NCBI GenBank assembly: GCA_017354415.1
Contig: JAFMQY010000011.1
Span: forward strand, 1-40,561
Direction of reading: 5' to 3'
Source of the DNA: Nocardioides sp.
GTDB lineage: Bacteria > Actinomycetota > Actinomycetes > Propionibacteriales > Nocardioidaceae
Length of the DNA stretch: 40,561 nucleotides
This document shows positions 31,056 to 38,878 of this stretch, piece after piece (position 1 is the stretch's first letter; each line of letters begins with the position of its first letter). The position numbers were made by a program, and so were the translations under genes. The notes under the pieces are model-generated. The model worked only from the letters and a program-made list of their open reading frames with translations, ran no database searches and was not told where the DNA came from.

Positions 31056-32005
31056 GGACACGACACCTGCTCCAGCATCGCGTCCAGCTGGGCCGTGTCC
31101 GGCATCGCGTCCGCGCAGGCCAGCTGACCCGCGACGTACGCGCCCGCCGCATTGGCGAAGCGAAGGATCCGCTCCAGGTCCCAGCCGGCGAGCAGACCGT
31201 GGCACAGGGCGCCGCCGAACGCGTCCCCGGCGCCGAGCCCGTTGACCACCTCGACCGGCACCGGCGGTACGACGACGTGCTCGCCGTCGCGAACCCCCAG
31301 GACCCCGGCCGGACCCTGCTTGACCACGGCCAGACCGACTCCGGCGTCGCGCAGCGCAGCCGCGGCACGCTCGGGGTCGCGCTCCCCGACCGCGACCTCG
31401 CACTCGTCGCGGTTGCCGACGGCCACGTCGACCAGCGGCAGCGCCTCCCGCACGTAGCGGTGCGCCTCCTCCGCGGAGGACCAGAACATCGGCCGGTAGT
31501 CCAGGTCGAGCACGGTCAGCCCCCGCGAGCCTCGTGCCTGCAGGGCGGTCATCGTGGCCGAGCGCGACGGCTCCTGACACAGGCCGGTGCCGGTGACCCA
31601 GAAGATGTCGGCGTCCGCGATCGCGTCCAGGTCGAGCTCGGTGGCGCGGATCTGGAGATCGGGGGCGGTCGGGTACCGGTAGAAGTAGATCGGGAAGTCG
31701 TCCGGCGGGAAGATCTCGCAGAACGTGACCGGGGTCGGGATCTCCGGGACCGGCGCGACGAAGCGGTCGTCGACCCCGAACGACCGGAGCGCCCGGTGGA
31801 TGTAGCGGCCGAACGGGTCCTCCCCGGTGCGCGTGATCACGGCGGCCGAGCGTCCGTGCCGGGCCGCGGCCACGGCGACGTTCGTCGCGCTGCCGCCCAG
31901 GAACCGGTGGAAGGTCGGGACGTCCTCGAGATGGGTGTCGGTCTCCGCTGGGTAGAGGTCGACCCCCACCCGCCCCATCGTGAGCACCTCGATCCGTTCG
32001 CTCAC
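31052..32005 (-). CDS. iolC: 5-dehydro-2-deoxygluconokinase (PfkB family)
   Basis: VLTMGRVGVDLYPAETDTHLEDVPTFHRFLGGSATNVAVAAARHG...VNGLGAGDAFGGALCHGLL; GTG start. Confidence 0.94.
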   Translation of the reverse strand: MSERIEVLTMGRVGVDLYPAETDTHLEDVPTFHRFLGGSATNVAVAAARHGRSAAVITRTGEDPFGRYIHRALRSFGVDDRFVAPVPEIPTPVTFCEIFPPDDFPIYFYRYPTAPDLQIRATELDLDAIADADIFWVTGTGLCQEPSRSATMTALQARGSRGLTVLDLDYRPMFWSSAEEAHRYVREALPLVDVAVGNRDECEVAVGERDPERAAAALRDAGVGLAVVKQGPAGVLGVRDGEHVVVPPVPVEVVNGLGAGDAFGGALCHGLLAGWDLERILRFANAAGAYVAGQLACADAMPDTAQLDAMLEQVSCP

Positions 32006-32946
32006 GCGCTGACCTCGGTGAGGTAGGCGAGGCTGGCGCGCACGGCCGCGACCGGTCCCTCTCCGGTCGGCCGGCCGGAGAGCATCACATCCTGCTCGAG
32101 CACGTACCAGCCGTCGTAGCCGGCTTTCTCGAGGATCCTGACCAGGCCGGAGATGTCGACGTCGCCCCCGCCGAGGGGCCGGAACATGCCTTCGCGGACG
32201 GCCTGGCCGAAGGTGGCCTGCCCTGCCCGGACCCGCGCCGCCGCGGCAGCGTCGACGTCCTTGAGGTGGACGTGCACGACGCGGTCGGGGTGGGAGGCGG
32301 TGATCGTCACCGGGTCCGCGCCACCGACGAGGAGATGGCCGGTGTCGACGCAGAGCCCGACCCGCGACCCGGCCAGCACCCGCTCGGTCTCCGGCCCGGT
32401 CTCGACCATCGTGCCGACGTGCGGGTGCAGCGCCGCCACGACGCCGCGCTCCGCCGCCCGGTCGGCGACCCTGTCGAGATTCCCGAGCAGGGTCGCCCAC
32501 CCCCCCTCGTCGAGCACCGGACGCGCGTCGTACCCCTCGACGCCGGTGAAGGCCGCGAGCACGACCACATGCGCCCCCGTGGCCAGGCAGGCCTCGATGA
32601 ACCCGTCGACCTCCGGCAGCGGGTCGTGCCCCGGATCGTGCAGCAGCACGGGCAGGAAGCCGCCCACCGCACGGAGCCCGTACGCCGCGAGCTGCTCGGC
32701 CCTGGCGCGCGGCGAGCGCTCCAGGAACCCGTCGGGTCCGAACTCGGTGGCCGCAAGGCCGAGGTCGCTCATCTGGGTCAGGACCGTGTCGGCGTCGAGC
32801 TGGTAGCCCCAGTCCGGCACCTCGCAGACCCCCCACGAGATCGGCGCGCCGGCAACCCGGTCTCGCACGGGTCGCCGCGTGCCGGCGCCGAGTGCCTCGG
32901 CCCCGGAGTGCGCCGGCTCGTGGGTCACGGGTGCGATTGTCGTCAC
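32002..32946 (-). CDS. Sugar phosphate isomerase/epimerase (TIM barrel), inosose dehydratase/isomerase-like (IolE/IolI family)
   Basis: VAGAPISWGVCEVPDWGYQLDADTVLTQMSDLGLAATEFGPDGFL...GLCVDTGHLLVGGADP...HVHLKDVD. Confidence 0.87.
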   Translation of the reverse strand: MTTIAPVTHEPAHSGAEALGAGTRRPVRDRVAGAPISWGVCEVPDWGYQLDADTVLTQMSDLGLAATEFGPDGFLERSPRARAEQLAAYGLRAVGGFLPVLLHDPGHDPLPEVDGFIEACLATGAHVVVLAAFTGVEGYDARPVLDEGGWATLLGNLDRVADRAAERGVVAALHPHVGTMVETGPETERVLAGSRVGLCVDTGHLLVGGADPVTITASHPDRVVHVHLKDVDAAAAARVRAGQATFGQAVREGMFRPLGGGDVDISGLVRILEKAGYDGWYVLEQDVMLSGRPTGEGPVAAVRASLAYLTEVSA

Positions 32947-32951
32947 AGAGC

Positions 32952-33000
32952 GGACAGCATGTCAACGAATTGTCCTGACATATTGACGTACTGACAGTTG
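32952..33000. promoter_or_regulatory. Candidate operator for the divergent GntR regulator / iol operon
   Basis: TGTCA (32960-64), palindromic TGTCCTGACA (32971-32980), and three direct TGAC repeats at 8-bp spacing (32976, 32984, 32992) in the divergent intergenic region. Confidence 0.5.
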
Positions 33001-33046
33001 GACCTCATGCTGCCTACGTCGCACTCTCCCAACCTCAGGAGCCTGG

Positions 33047-33784
33047 GTGTCGTTCCCCGACGTGGCCGTGAACCGCTCCAGCCCGGTCCCGCTCTACTTC
33101 CAGGTGGCCGAGCAGATCGAGCGGGCCATCCAGGACGGACACCTGGCGGCGGGTGACCGCATCGAGAACGAGGTCGCGCTGGCCGACCATCTCGGGCTCT
33201 CCAGGCCGACCGTGCGGCAGGCGATCCAGACGCTCGTGGACAAGGGCCTTCTGGTCCGCAAGCGCGGCGTCGGGACCCAGGTGGTGAACGCGACCATCCG
33301 CCGCACCGTCGAGCTGACCAGTCTGTACGACGACCTCACCAGGAGCGGGCTCCGGCCGGCGACCACGGTGCTCGCCCTGGCTCTGGAGGACCCTGACGAC
33401 CGCACGGGCGGTCGCCTCAACCTCCCCGCCGGCGAGAAGGTGTGGCGCCTCGACCGGCTCCGGATCGTCAAGGGCGAACCGCTCGCCCTGATGTGCAACC
33501 TGGTGCCGGCGGCGGTGACCGACCTGGCCGCCGTGGACCTCGAGCGCACCGGCCTCTATGCGCACTTCCGCAGCCAGGCGATCAATCTCCGCGTCGCCCA
33601 CCAGGTGATCGGCGCCCGGACGGTCGACAGCCGTGAGGCCAAGCTCCTCGGTGGGCGCAAGGGCGACCCGGTCCTGACGATGGAGCGCACGGCGTACGAC
33701 GACAAGGGCCGGGCCGTGGAGTACGGCATGCACCTGTACCGACCCGACCGCTACGCCTACGAGACGACGCTGGTCGAACGCTGA
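33047..33784 (+). CDS. GntR/HutC-family transcriptional regulator (UTRA domain), likely iol regulator
   Basis: PVPLYFQVAEQIERAIQDGHLAAGDRIENEVALADHLGLSRPTVRQAIQTLVDKGLLVRKRGVGTQV; GTG start with AGGAG upstream. Confidence 0.93.
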   Translation: MSFPDVAVNRSSPVPLYFQVAEQIERAIQDGHLAAGDRIENEVALADHLGLSRPTVRQAIQTLVDKGLLVRKRGVGTQVVNATIRRTVELTSLYDDLTRSGLRPATTVLALALEDPDDRTGGRLNLPAGEKVWRLDRLRIVKGEPLALMCNLVPAAVTDLAAVDLERTGLYAHFRSQAINLRVAHQVIGARTVDSREAKLLGGRKGDPVLTMERTAYDDKGRAVEYGMHLYRPDRYAYETTLVER

Positions 33785-33807
33785 CCGAACGGTGACCGGA
33801 CGCTGCC

Positions 33808-34602
33808 CTACTGGTCGTAGGCCCCGGGCACGGTCTGGTCCCAGTCGATGACCGACCCGGTGACCACGCCGCTGCGGTCGGAGAGCAGGAACACGACGAG
33901 ATCGGCGATCTCGTCCGGCCGGGCCAGACGCCCCATCGGCAGGGTGGCTCCTGCACGCTCCTGCCAGCCGTCCTCGGCACCGTGGTAGCGGCGTTGGACC
34001 TCGTCCTCGCCCTCGGTGTACGTCCACCCGATGTTGAGGCCGTTCACCCGGATCCGGTCGTGTCGGTGCGCGTGGGCAACGTTCTTGGTGAGCCCGATCA
34101 GGGCGGACTTCGACGCGACGTACGGCGCGAGGTACGGCTGCCCGCCGAGCGCCGACATCGTGATCAGGTTGACGATCGAGCCGCCCTCGCCGCGGCGCAG
34201 CATGTCGCGCACCGCCGCCTGCATCAGGAAGAACGGACCCTTGGTGTTCACGGCCACGTGCTGGTCGAGCAGCTCCGGGGTGGTGTCCAGGAGAGTGCCT
34301 CGGGACGTGAGACCGGCACAGCTCGCCAGGGCGTCCACCCGGCCGTACAGCTCGACCGTACGATCCACGGCCGCGCGCACCTGGTCGACGTCGCCGACGT
34401 CGCAGGGCACGTAGTGAGCCTCCCCGCCGGCGTCCCGGGCACGCGCCACGTACGCCGCTCCCGCCTCGGCACCGCGACCGGTCACCACGACGTTCGCGCC
34501 GTTGCGCAGCGCCGCGTCCGCGACTGCTGCGCCGAGCCCCCTGGTGCCGCCACTCACCAGCACCACTCGGTCACGCAGCAGGTCGTCCGCCAGCCCGCTC
34601 AC
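33808..34602 (-). CDS. SDR family oxidoreductase
   Basis: DRVVLVSGGTRGLGAAVADAALRNGANVVVTGRG...; YVASKSALIGLTKNVAHAH (YxxxK). Confidence 0.93.
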   Translation of the reverse strand: MSGLADDLLRDRVVLVSGGTRGLGAAVADAALRNGANVVVTGRGAEAGAAYVARARDAGGEAHYVPCDVGDVDQVRAAVDRTVELYGRVDALASCAGLTSRGTLLDTTPELLDQHVAVNTKGPFFLMQAAVRDMLRRGEGGSIVNLITMSALGGQPYLAPYVASKSALIGLTKNVAHAHRHDRIRVNGLNIGWTYTEGEDEVQRRYHGAEDGWQERAGATLPMGRLARPDEIADLVVFLLSDRSGVVTGSVIDWDQTVPGAYDQ

Positions 34603-35810
34603 GCGCCCGGCACCTGCGAGTGTCGGCGGGCCCGACGGGCCTCCACCTCCTGGACCAGGCGACTGGTCTCCCAGTCCTCGTCGACGGCCCGTTGCAGGAG
34701 CTCGGCCTCCGTCTGCGGAACCAGAGACCCGACCGGCTGGTCCAGGTCGAGGTGCGTGGGGAACGGGTACCCCTCTGCCGACGCGGCGACGACGTTCGCG
34801 ATCGTCCGGTCGCTCGCGCCCTCAGCACGCCAGCGGCGGAGCACCGGGTACACGGCCCGGCAGATCGCCCTCGTGTCCACGGTCTCCATGGCCCGCCCGA
34901 ACGCGGACGAGACCTGGAGCAGGTTCGCCATCCGGCGGACGTCAGACGTCCGGTTGGTGCCGGCGCCGTGGAAGATCGCGGGGTTGAAGAACGCGCCGTC
35001 ACCCTTCGCGAGGGGCAGCTGGACGTGGTGCTCCTCGAAGTACGCCGTGAAGGCCGGGTCGTGGTAGGCCAGGTAGCCCGCGCCGTACTTCTGGGAGTGC
35101 GGGAGGTACAGCGTGGGACCCGTCTCCACCGGCATGTCGACGTGGGCGACGGCCCCCTGCAGGGTGAGCGCCGGCGACAGGGCATGGACCTGGGCCGGGA
35201 ACGACGCGGCACGCTCGAGGTCCATGAAGCCGAGGTGGTAGTCGCGGTGCGCGACCTGGGCCTGCCCGCCCGGGTTCACGACGTTCACCTGCGAGGTCAC
35301 CTGGTACCCGGGGCCGAGCCACGCCTCGCTCACGAGGGCGAGGACGTCCGAGGCGTAGTACGCCGCGAACGTCTCCGGGTCGGCCACCGCCAGCTTGTCC
35401 AGCGCGCCCCAGACCCGGTCGTTCGACCCGGGGGCGGCGAAGTGGTCGCCGGCCGCGCCACCTGCCCGCTTCTGCTCGTCGATCAGTCGGCGGAAGGCAT
35501 CGGTCGCCCGGTCGACCACGGCCTCGTCGACGGCTCCTCGGAACACCGCGATGCCCGGACCGGAGGCCAGCACTCGGGCCACCTCGGTCTGCAGGTCGCG
35601 CCGGGTCGAAGGGTCGTCGGCGACCCTGCGCCACCGCTCGGCGTACACCACGACGTTGTCGACCACCTCGTCCGCATGCGGGTAGTCGGCCGAGTCCGTG
35701 GTCTGCTCCACGACGGCGCGGAACGCGTCGAGCCGGCAGTCTGACGGCTGGTACCAACCGGTCGGAACCGGGCCCTGGTGGGTCGCTGCGGTGGGGGACG
35801 TCGTGCTCAT
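34599..35810 (-). CDS. Phytanoyl-CoA dioxygenase (PhyH)-family Fe(II)/2-oxoglutarate dioxygenase
   Basis: AHRDYHLGFMDLERA (HxD), later IFHGAGTNRTSDVRRMANL (distal H and R); ATGA overlap with SDR gene. Confidence 0.88.
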   Translation of the reverse strand: MSTTSPTAATHQGPVPTGWYQPSDCRLDAFRAVVEQTTDSADYPHADEVVDNVVVYAERWRRVADDPSTRRDLQTEVARVLASGPGIAVFRGAVDEAVVDRATDAFRRLIDEQKRAGGAAGDHFAAPGSNDRVWGALDKLAVADPETFAAYYASDVLALVSEAWLGPGYQVTSQVNVVNPGGQAQVAHRDYHLGFMDLERAASFPAQVHALSPALTLQGAVAHVDMPVETGPTLYLPHSQKYGAGYLAYHDPAFTAYFEEHHVQLPLAKGDGAFFNPAIFHGAGTNRTSDVRRMANLLQVSSAFGRAMETVDTRAICRAVYPVLRRWRAEGASDRTIANVVAASAEGYPFPTHLDLDQPVGSLVPQTEAELLQRAVDEDWETSRLVQEVEARRARRHSQVPGA

Positions 35811-35825
35811 GGTGGTCTCCGTGGG

Positions 35826-36905
35826 TCACTCGGTGCCGGTGAAGTCGGGCCGTTCGAAGAGCCGGCGACGGGTGCGACCGGCGCGGGTACGACGGATCCG
35901 GCCCCGACGCGACCGCCGGGCCGCCGAGCGAGCCATGTCGGCGGCGCCGATGAACCCCGCATTGGGACCGAGCGACGCCTGGAGGATCTCCGGCTCCGTG
36001 CGGTGGCCCCGGCCGGTCAGCGAGCGGGAGAACGCCTGCCGGGTCGGTCCGATGAGGAGGTCGCCGGCAGAGGAGAGACCGCCGCCGACGATGATGCAGC
36101 CGGGGTCGAAGGCGGCCGCCATGCCCGCGAGCCCGACGCCGAGCCAGCGCCCGACGTCGGCCAGGAGCTCGATCGACAACGGGTCGCCGTCGCGGGCAGC
36201 CTCCGTGATCTGCGGCCCCTCCAGCCGCTCGGCGTCGCCGTGTACGAGATCGCGCAGGTGGTCCGCCATCGGGGACGACGACCGGACCAGCTCGCGGGCG
36301 TCCCGCACCAGCGCGTTCCCCGACGCGTACTGCTCCCAGCAGCCGCGGTTGCCGCACTGGCACCAGTGCCCGTCCGGGACGACCTGCATGTGCCCGAACT
36401 CGCCGGCCATGCCGTTCGCGCCCCGGTAGACGCGGTTGTCGAGCACGAGCGCCCCACCGATCCCCGTCCCGAGCGTCACGCAGAGCACGAACCGGTGTCC
36501 CCGGCCGGCACCGAAGTGGCACTCGGCCATGGCCGCGGTGTTGGCGTCGTTGTCGACCACGACCGGGAGCCGGACCCGCTCGGCGACACGGGCGCGCAAC
36601 GGCTCCCGACGCCAGTCCAGGTGGGGCGAGAACATCACCACGGTGCGGGTGGCGTCGACGAACCCGGCAGCCCCGATGCCGACCGCGGCCACGTCGTACT
36701 CCCGCGCGAAGCCGTCCACGAGGTCCACGATGGTGTCCTCCACGAGCCGCACGTCGTGTCCCTCGGTCGGCCGGCGCTCCAGCGAGAGCACCGTGCCGTG
36801 CGGGTCGACCACCGCCCCGAGCACCTTCGTGCCGCCGATGTCGATACCCACCGTCAGCGGCTCCCACCGCAACCCGCGCGTGCGTCGCGGCAGCACCTCG
36901 GACAT
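35826..36905 (-). CDS. ROK family sugar kinase (glucokinase-like)
   Basis: VGIDIGGTKVLGAVVDPHG, GTGIGGALVLDNRVYRGANGMAGEFGHM, zinc motif CQCGNRGCWEQYASG. Confidence 0.94.
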   Translation of the reverse strand: MSEVLPRRTRGLRWEPLTVGIDIGGTKVLGAVVDPHGTVLSLERRPTEGHDVRLVEDTIVDLVDGFAREYDVAAVGIGAAGFVDATRTVVMFSPHLDWRREPLRARVAERVRLPVVVDNDANTAAMAECHFGAGRGHRFVLCVTLGTGIGGALVLDNRVYRGANGMAGEFGHMQVVPDGHWCQCGNRGCWEQYASGNALVRDARELVRSSSPMADHLRDLVHGDAERLEGPQITEAARDGDPLSIELLADVGRWLGVGLAGMAAAFDPGCIIVGGGLSSAGDLLIGPTRQAFSRSLTGRGHRTEPEILQASLGPNAGFIGAADMARSAARRSRRGRIRRTRAGRTRRRLFERPDFTGTE

Positions 36906-36928
36906 GCGCTCAGGCTATCCACCCCCGG

Positions 36929-36972
36929 CTCCTCGCCCGTTGACCCGCGCCTCCTCCCCCGTTGACCCGCGC
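36929..36972. repeat. 22-bp tandem duplication in the divergent intergenic region
   Basis: CTCCTCGCCCGTTGACCCGCGC / CTCCTCCCCCGTTGACCCGCGC (one mismatch), immediately adjacent. Confidence 0.9.
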
Positions 36973-36995
36973 CCTTCAACGGACGACGTGGGTGC

Positions 36996-37017
36996 GGTGA
37001 AACCGCGGTGTAACCAC
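36996..37017 (+). promoter_or_regulatory. Two tandem 11-bp repeats upstream of the ABC exporter operon
   Basis: GGTGAAACCGC / GGTGTAACCAC (9 of 11 identical), 20 bp before the ATG at 37038. Confidence 0.5.
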
Positions 37018-37037
37018 ACCTGCGCAGACTGGAAGGC

Positions 37038-38063
37038 ATGGACGAGACCATTCCCGCAGTCCGGGCCGAGGGCCTGGTCAAGACGTTCGGCGAGCTACGC
37101 GCGGTCGACCGGGTCGACTTGGAGGTACGACGGGGTCAGGTGTTCGGCGTCCTCGGGCCCAACGGCGCCGGCAAGACCACGATGCTGAAGATTCTCGCCA
37201 CCCTGCTGACGATCGACGAGGGCCGCGCCGAGGTCTTCGGCCACGACGTTCGCCGTGAGCCGCACGTCGTCCGCCAGCTCCTCGGTGTCACCGGCCAGTA
37301 CGCCTCGGTGGACGAGAACCTGACCGCGACCGAGAACCTGATGCTCTTCGCCCGCCTGCAGGCCGTCGACCGGCAGACGGCACGACGTACCGCCGCCACC
37401 CTGCTCGAGCAGTTCGACCTCAGCCAGGCGGCGAACAAGCCGATCTCGGCGTTCTCCGGCGGCATGAGGAGACGGCTCGACCTCGCGGCCAGCCTGATCA
37501 CCCGCCCGCCGTTGATCTTCCTCGACGAGCCGACCACCGGCCTCGACCCGCGGACCCGTGGCCAGATGTGGGAGACGATCCGCGAGCTCGTCGCCAACGG
37601 CTGCACCGTCCTGCTGACCACGCAGTACCTCGACGAGGCCGACCAGCTCGCCGACCGGATCGCGGTGATCGACCACGGGCGCAAGGTCGCCGAAGGCACC
37701 TCCGACGAGCTCAAGTCCTCGATCGGACGCTCGACGCTGACCCTCAACCTGGTCGAGAGGAGCGAGATCCCGTCCGCCGCCGAGGTGGCGCACCGGCTGG
37801 TCGGCGAGCCGCCGACCCTCACCCCTGAGGCCCGTCGGCTGACCGTGCCCCTGCAGCGCAGCGACCAGGCCGTCGACGTGCTCGTGACCCTCCGCGACCA
37901 CGGCATCGCGATCGAGTCCGTGAACGTCCAGAAGCCCTCGCTGGACGAGGTGTTCCTCGCCCTGACCGGCCACGACACCCACGAGGACGACGCAGGCGGC
38001 CGTGCCGGCGACGGTGCAGATTCGACCACCGACAGCACCTCTCACCTGGAGATCGTCCGATGA
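37038..38063 (+). CDS. ABC transporter ATP-binding protein, DrrA (daunorubicin resistance)-like
   Basis: GVLGPNGAGKTTMLKILATLLTIDEGRAEVFGHDV...FSGGMRRRLDLAASLI...FLDEPTTGLDPRTRGQMWETI. Confidence 0.94.
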   Translation: MDETIPAVRAEGLVKTFGELRAVDRVDLEVRRGQVFGVLGPNGAGKTTMLKILATLLTIDEGRAEVFGHDVRREPHVVRQLLGVTGQYASVDENLTATENLMLFARLQAVDRQTARRTAATLLEQFDLSQAANKPISAFSGGMRRRLDLAASLITRPPLIFLDEPTTGLDPRTRGQMWETIRELVANGCTVLLTTQYLDEADQLADRIAVIDHGRKVAEGTSDELKSSIGRSTLTLNLVERSEIPSAAEVAHRLVGEPPTLTPEARRLTVPLQRSDQAVDVLVTLRDHGIAIESVNVQKPSLDEVFLALTGHDTHEDDAGGRAGDGADSTTDSTSHLEIVR

Positions 38064-38878
38064 CCGCCCTCACCACCGCCCTGCGAGACCCGTCCGCGAC
38101 CCTGCCCAGGCGTGTCAGCCCACGGGCCACAGTCAGCCAGACCCTGACGCTGGCCTGGCGGGCCACGATGAAGATGCGCCGCAACTTCGAGCAGATGTTC
38201 GACGTGACCATCCAGCCGCTGCTGTTCACCGCCATGTTCGCCGGCATCTTCGGCGGCGCCATCTCAGGCAGCGTGAGCGACTACCTGCCGATCATCATCC
38301 CGGGTCTGGTGGGGCAGACCGTGATGACGGCCTGCGTGGCGACCGGCGTCCAGCTCCGGGAGGACATGGACAAGGGTGTGTTCGACCGGTTCAAGGTGCT
38401 GCCGATCGCCCGGATCGCCCCGCTCGCCGGTCCGATGGTCGCGGACATGCTCCGCTACCTGATCGCGGGCACGCTCACCTTCCTCACCGGCATGGTGATC
38501 GGCTACCGCCCCGGCGGTGGTGTCTTCGGGGTGGTCGCGGCGATCCTGTTCGGCGTCTTCGCCGGGTGGTCGCTGGCCTGGATCTTCACCTGGTTCGGAA
38601 CGATCGGACGCACGGCCCAGGGCGTCCAGGCCACGTCGCTGATGATCATGTTCCCGCTGACGTTCATCTCGAACGCGTTCGTACCGACCGAGACGATGCC
38701 GAGCTGGCTGCGGGCGTTCGCGGAGGTCAACCCGGTCTCCCACGTGATCTCGGCCCTCCGTGACCTCGCCAACGACGGGCAGGTCACCGCCGACCTCGGA
38801 TGGGCCGTGCTCGGCCTCGCCGTGATCATCGCGATCTTCGCGCCGCTGTCGGTGCGGAGCTTCAACCGGAAGATGTGA
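38060..38878 (+). CDS. ABC-2 type permease, DrrB-like
   Basis: TLAWRATMKMRRNFEQMFDVTIQPLLFTAMFAGIFGGAI...; ATGA overlap with the ATPase gene. Confidence 0.92.
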   Translation: MTALTTALRDPSATLPRRVSPRATVSQTLTLAWRATMKMRRNFEQMFDVTIQPLLFTAMFAGIFGGAISGSVSDYLPIIIPGLVGQTVMTACVATGVQLREDMDKGVFDRFKVLPIARIAPLAGPMVADMLRYLIAGTLTFLTGMVIGYRPGGGVFGVVAAILFGVFAGWSLAWIFTWFGTIGRTAQGVQATSLMIMFPLTFISNAFVPTETMPSWLRAFAEVNPVSHVISALRDLANDGQVTADLGWAVLGLAVIIAIFAPLSVRSFNRKM

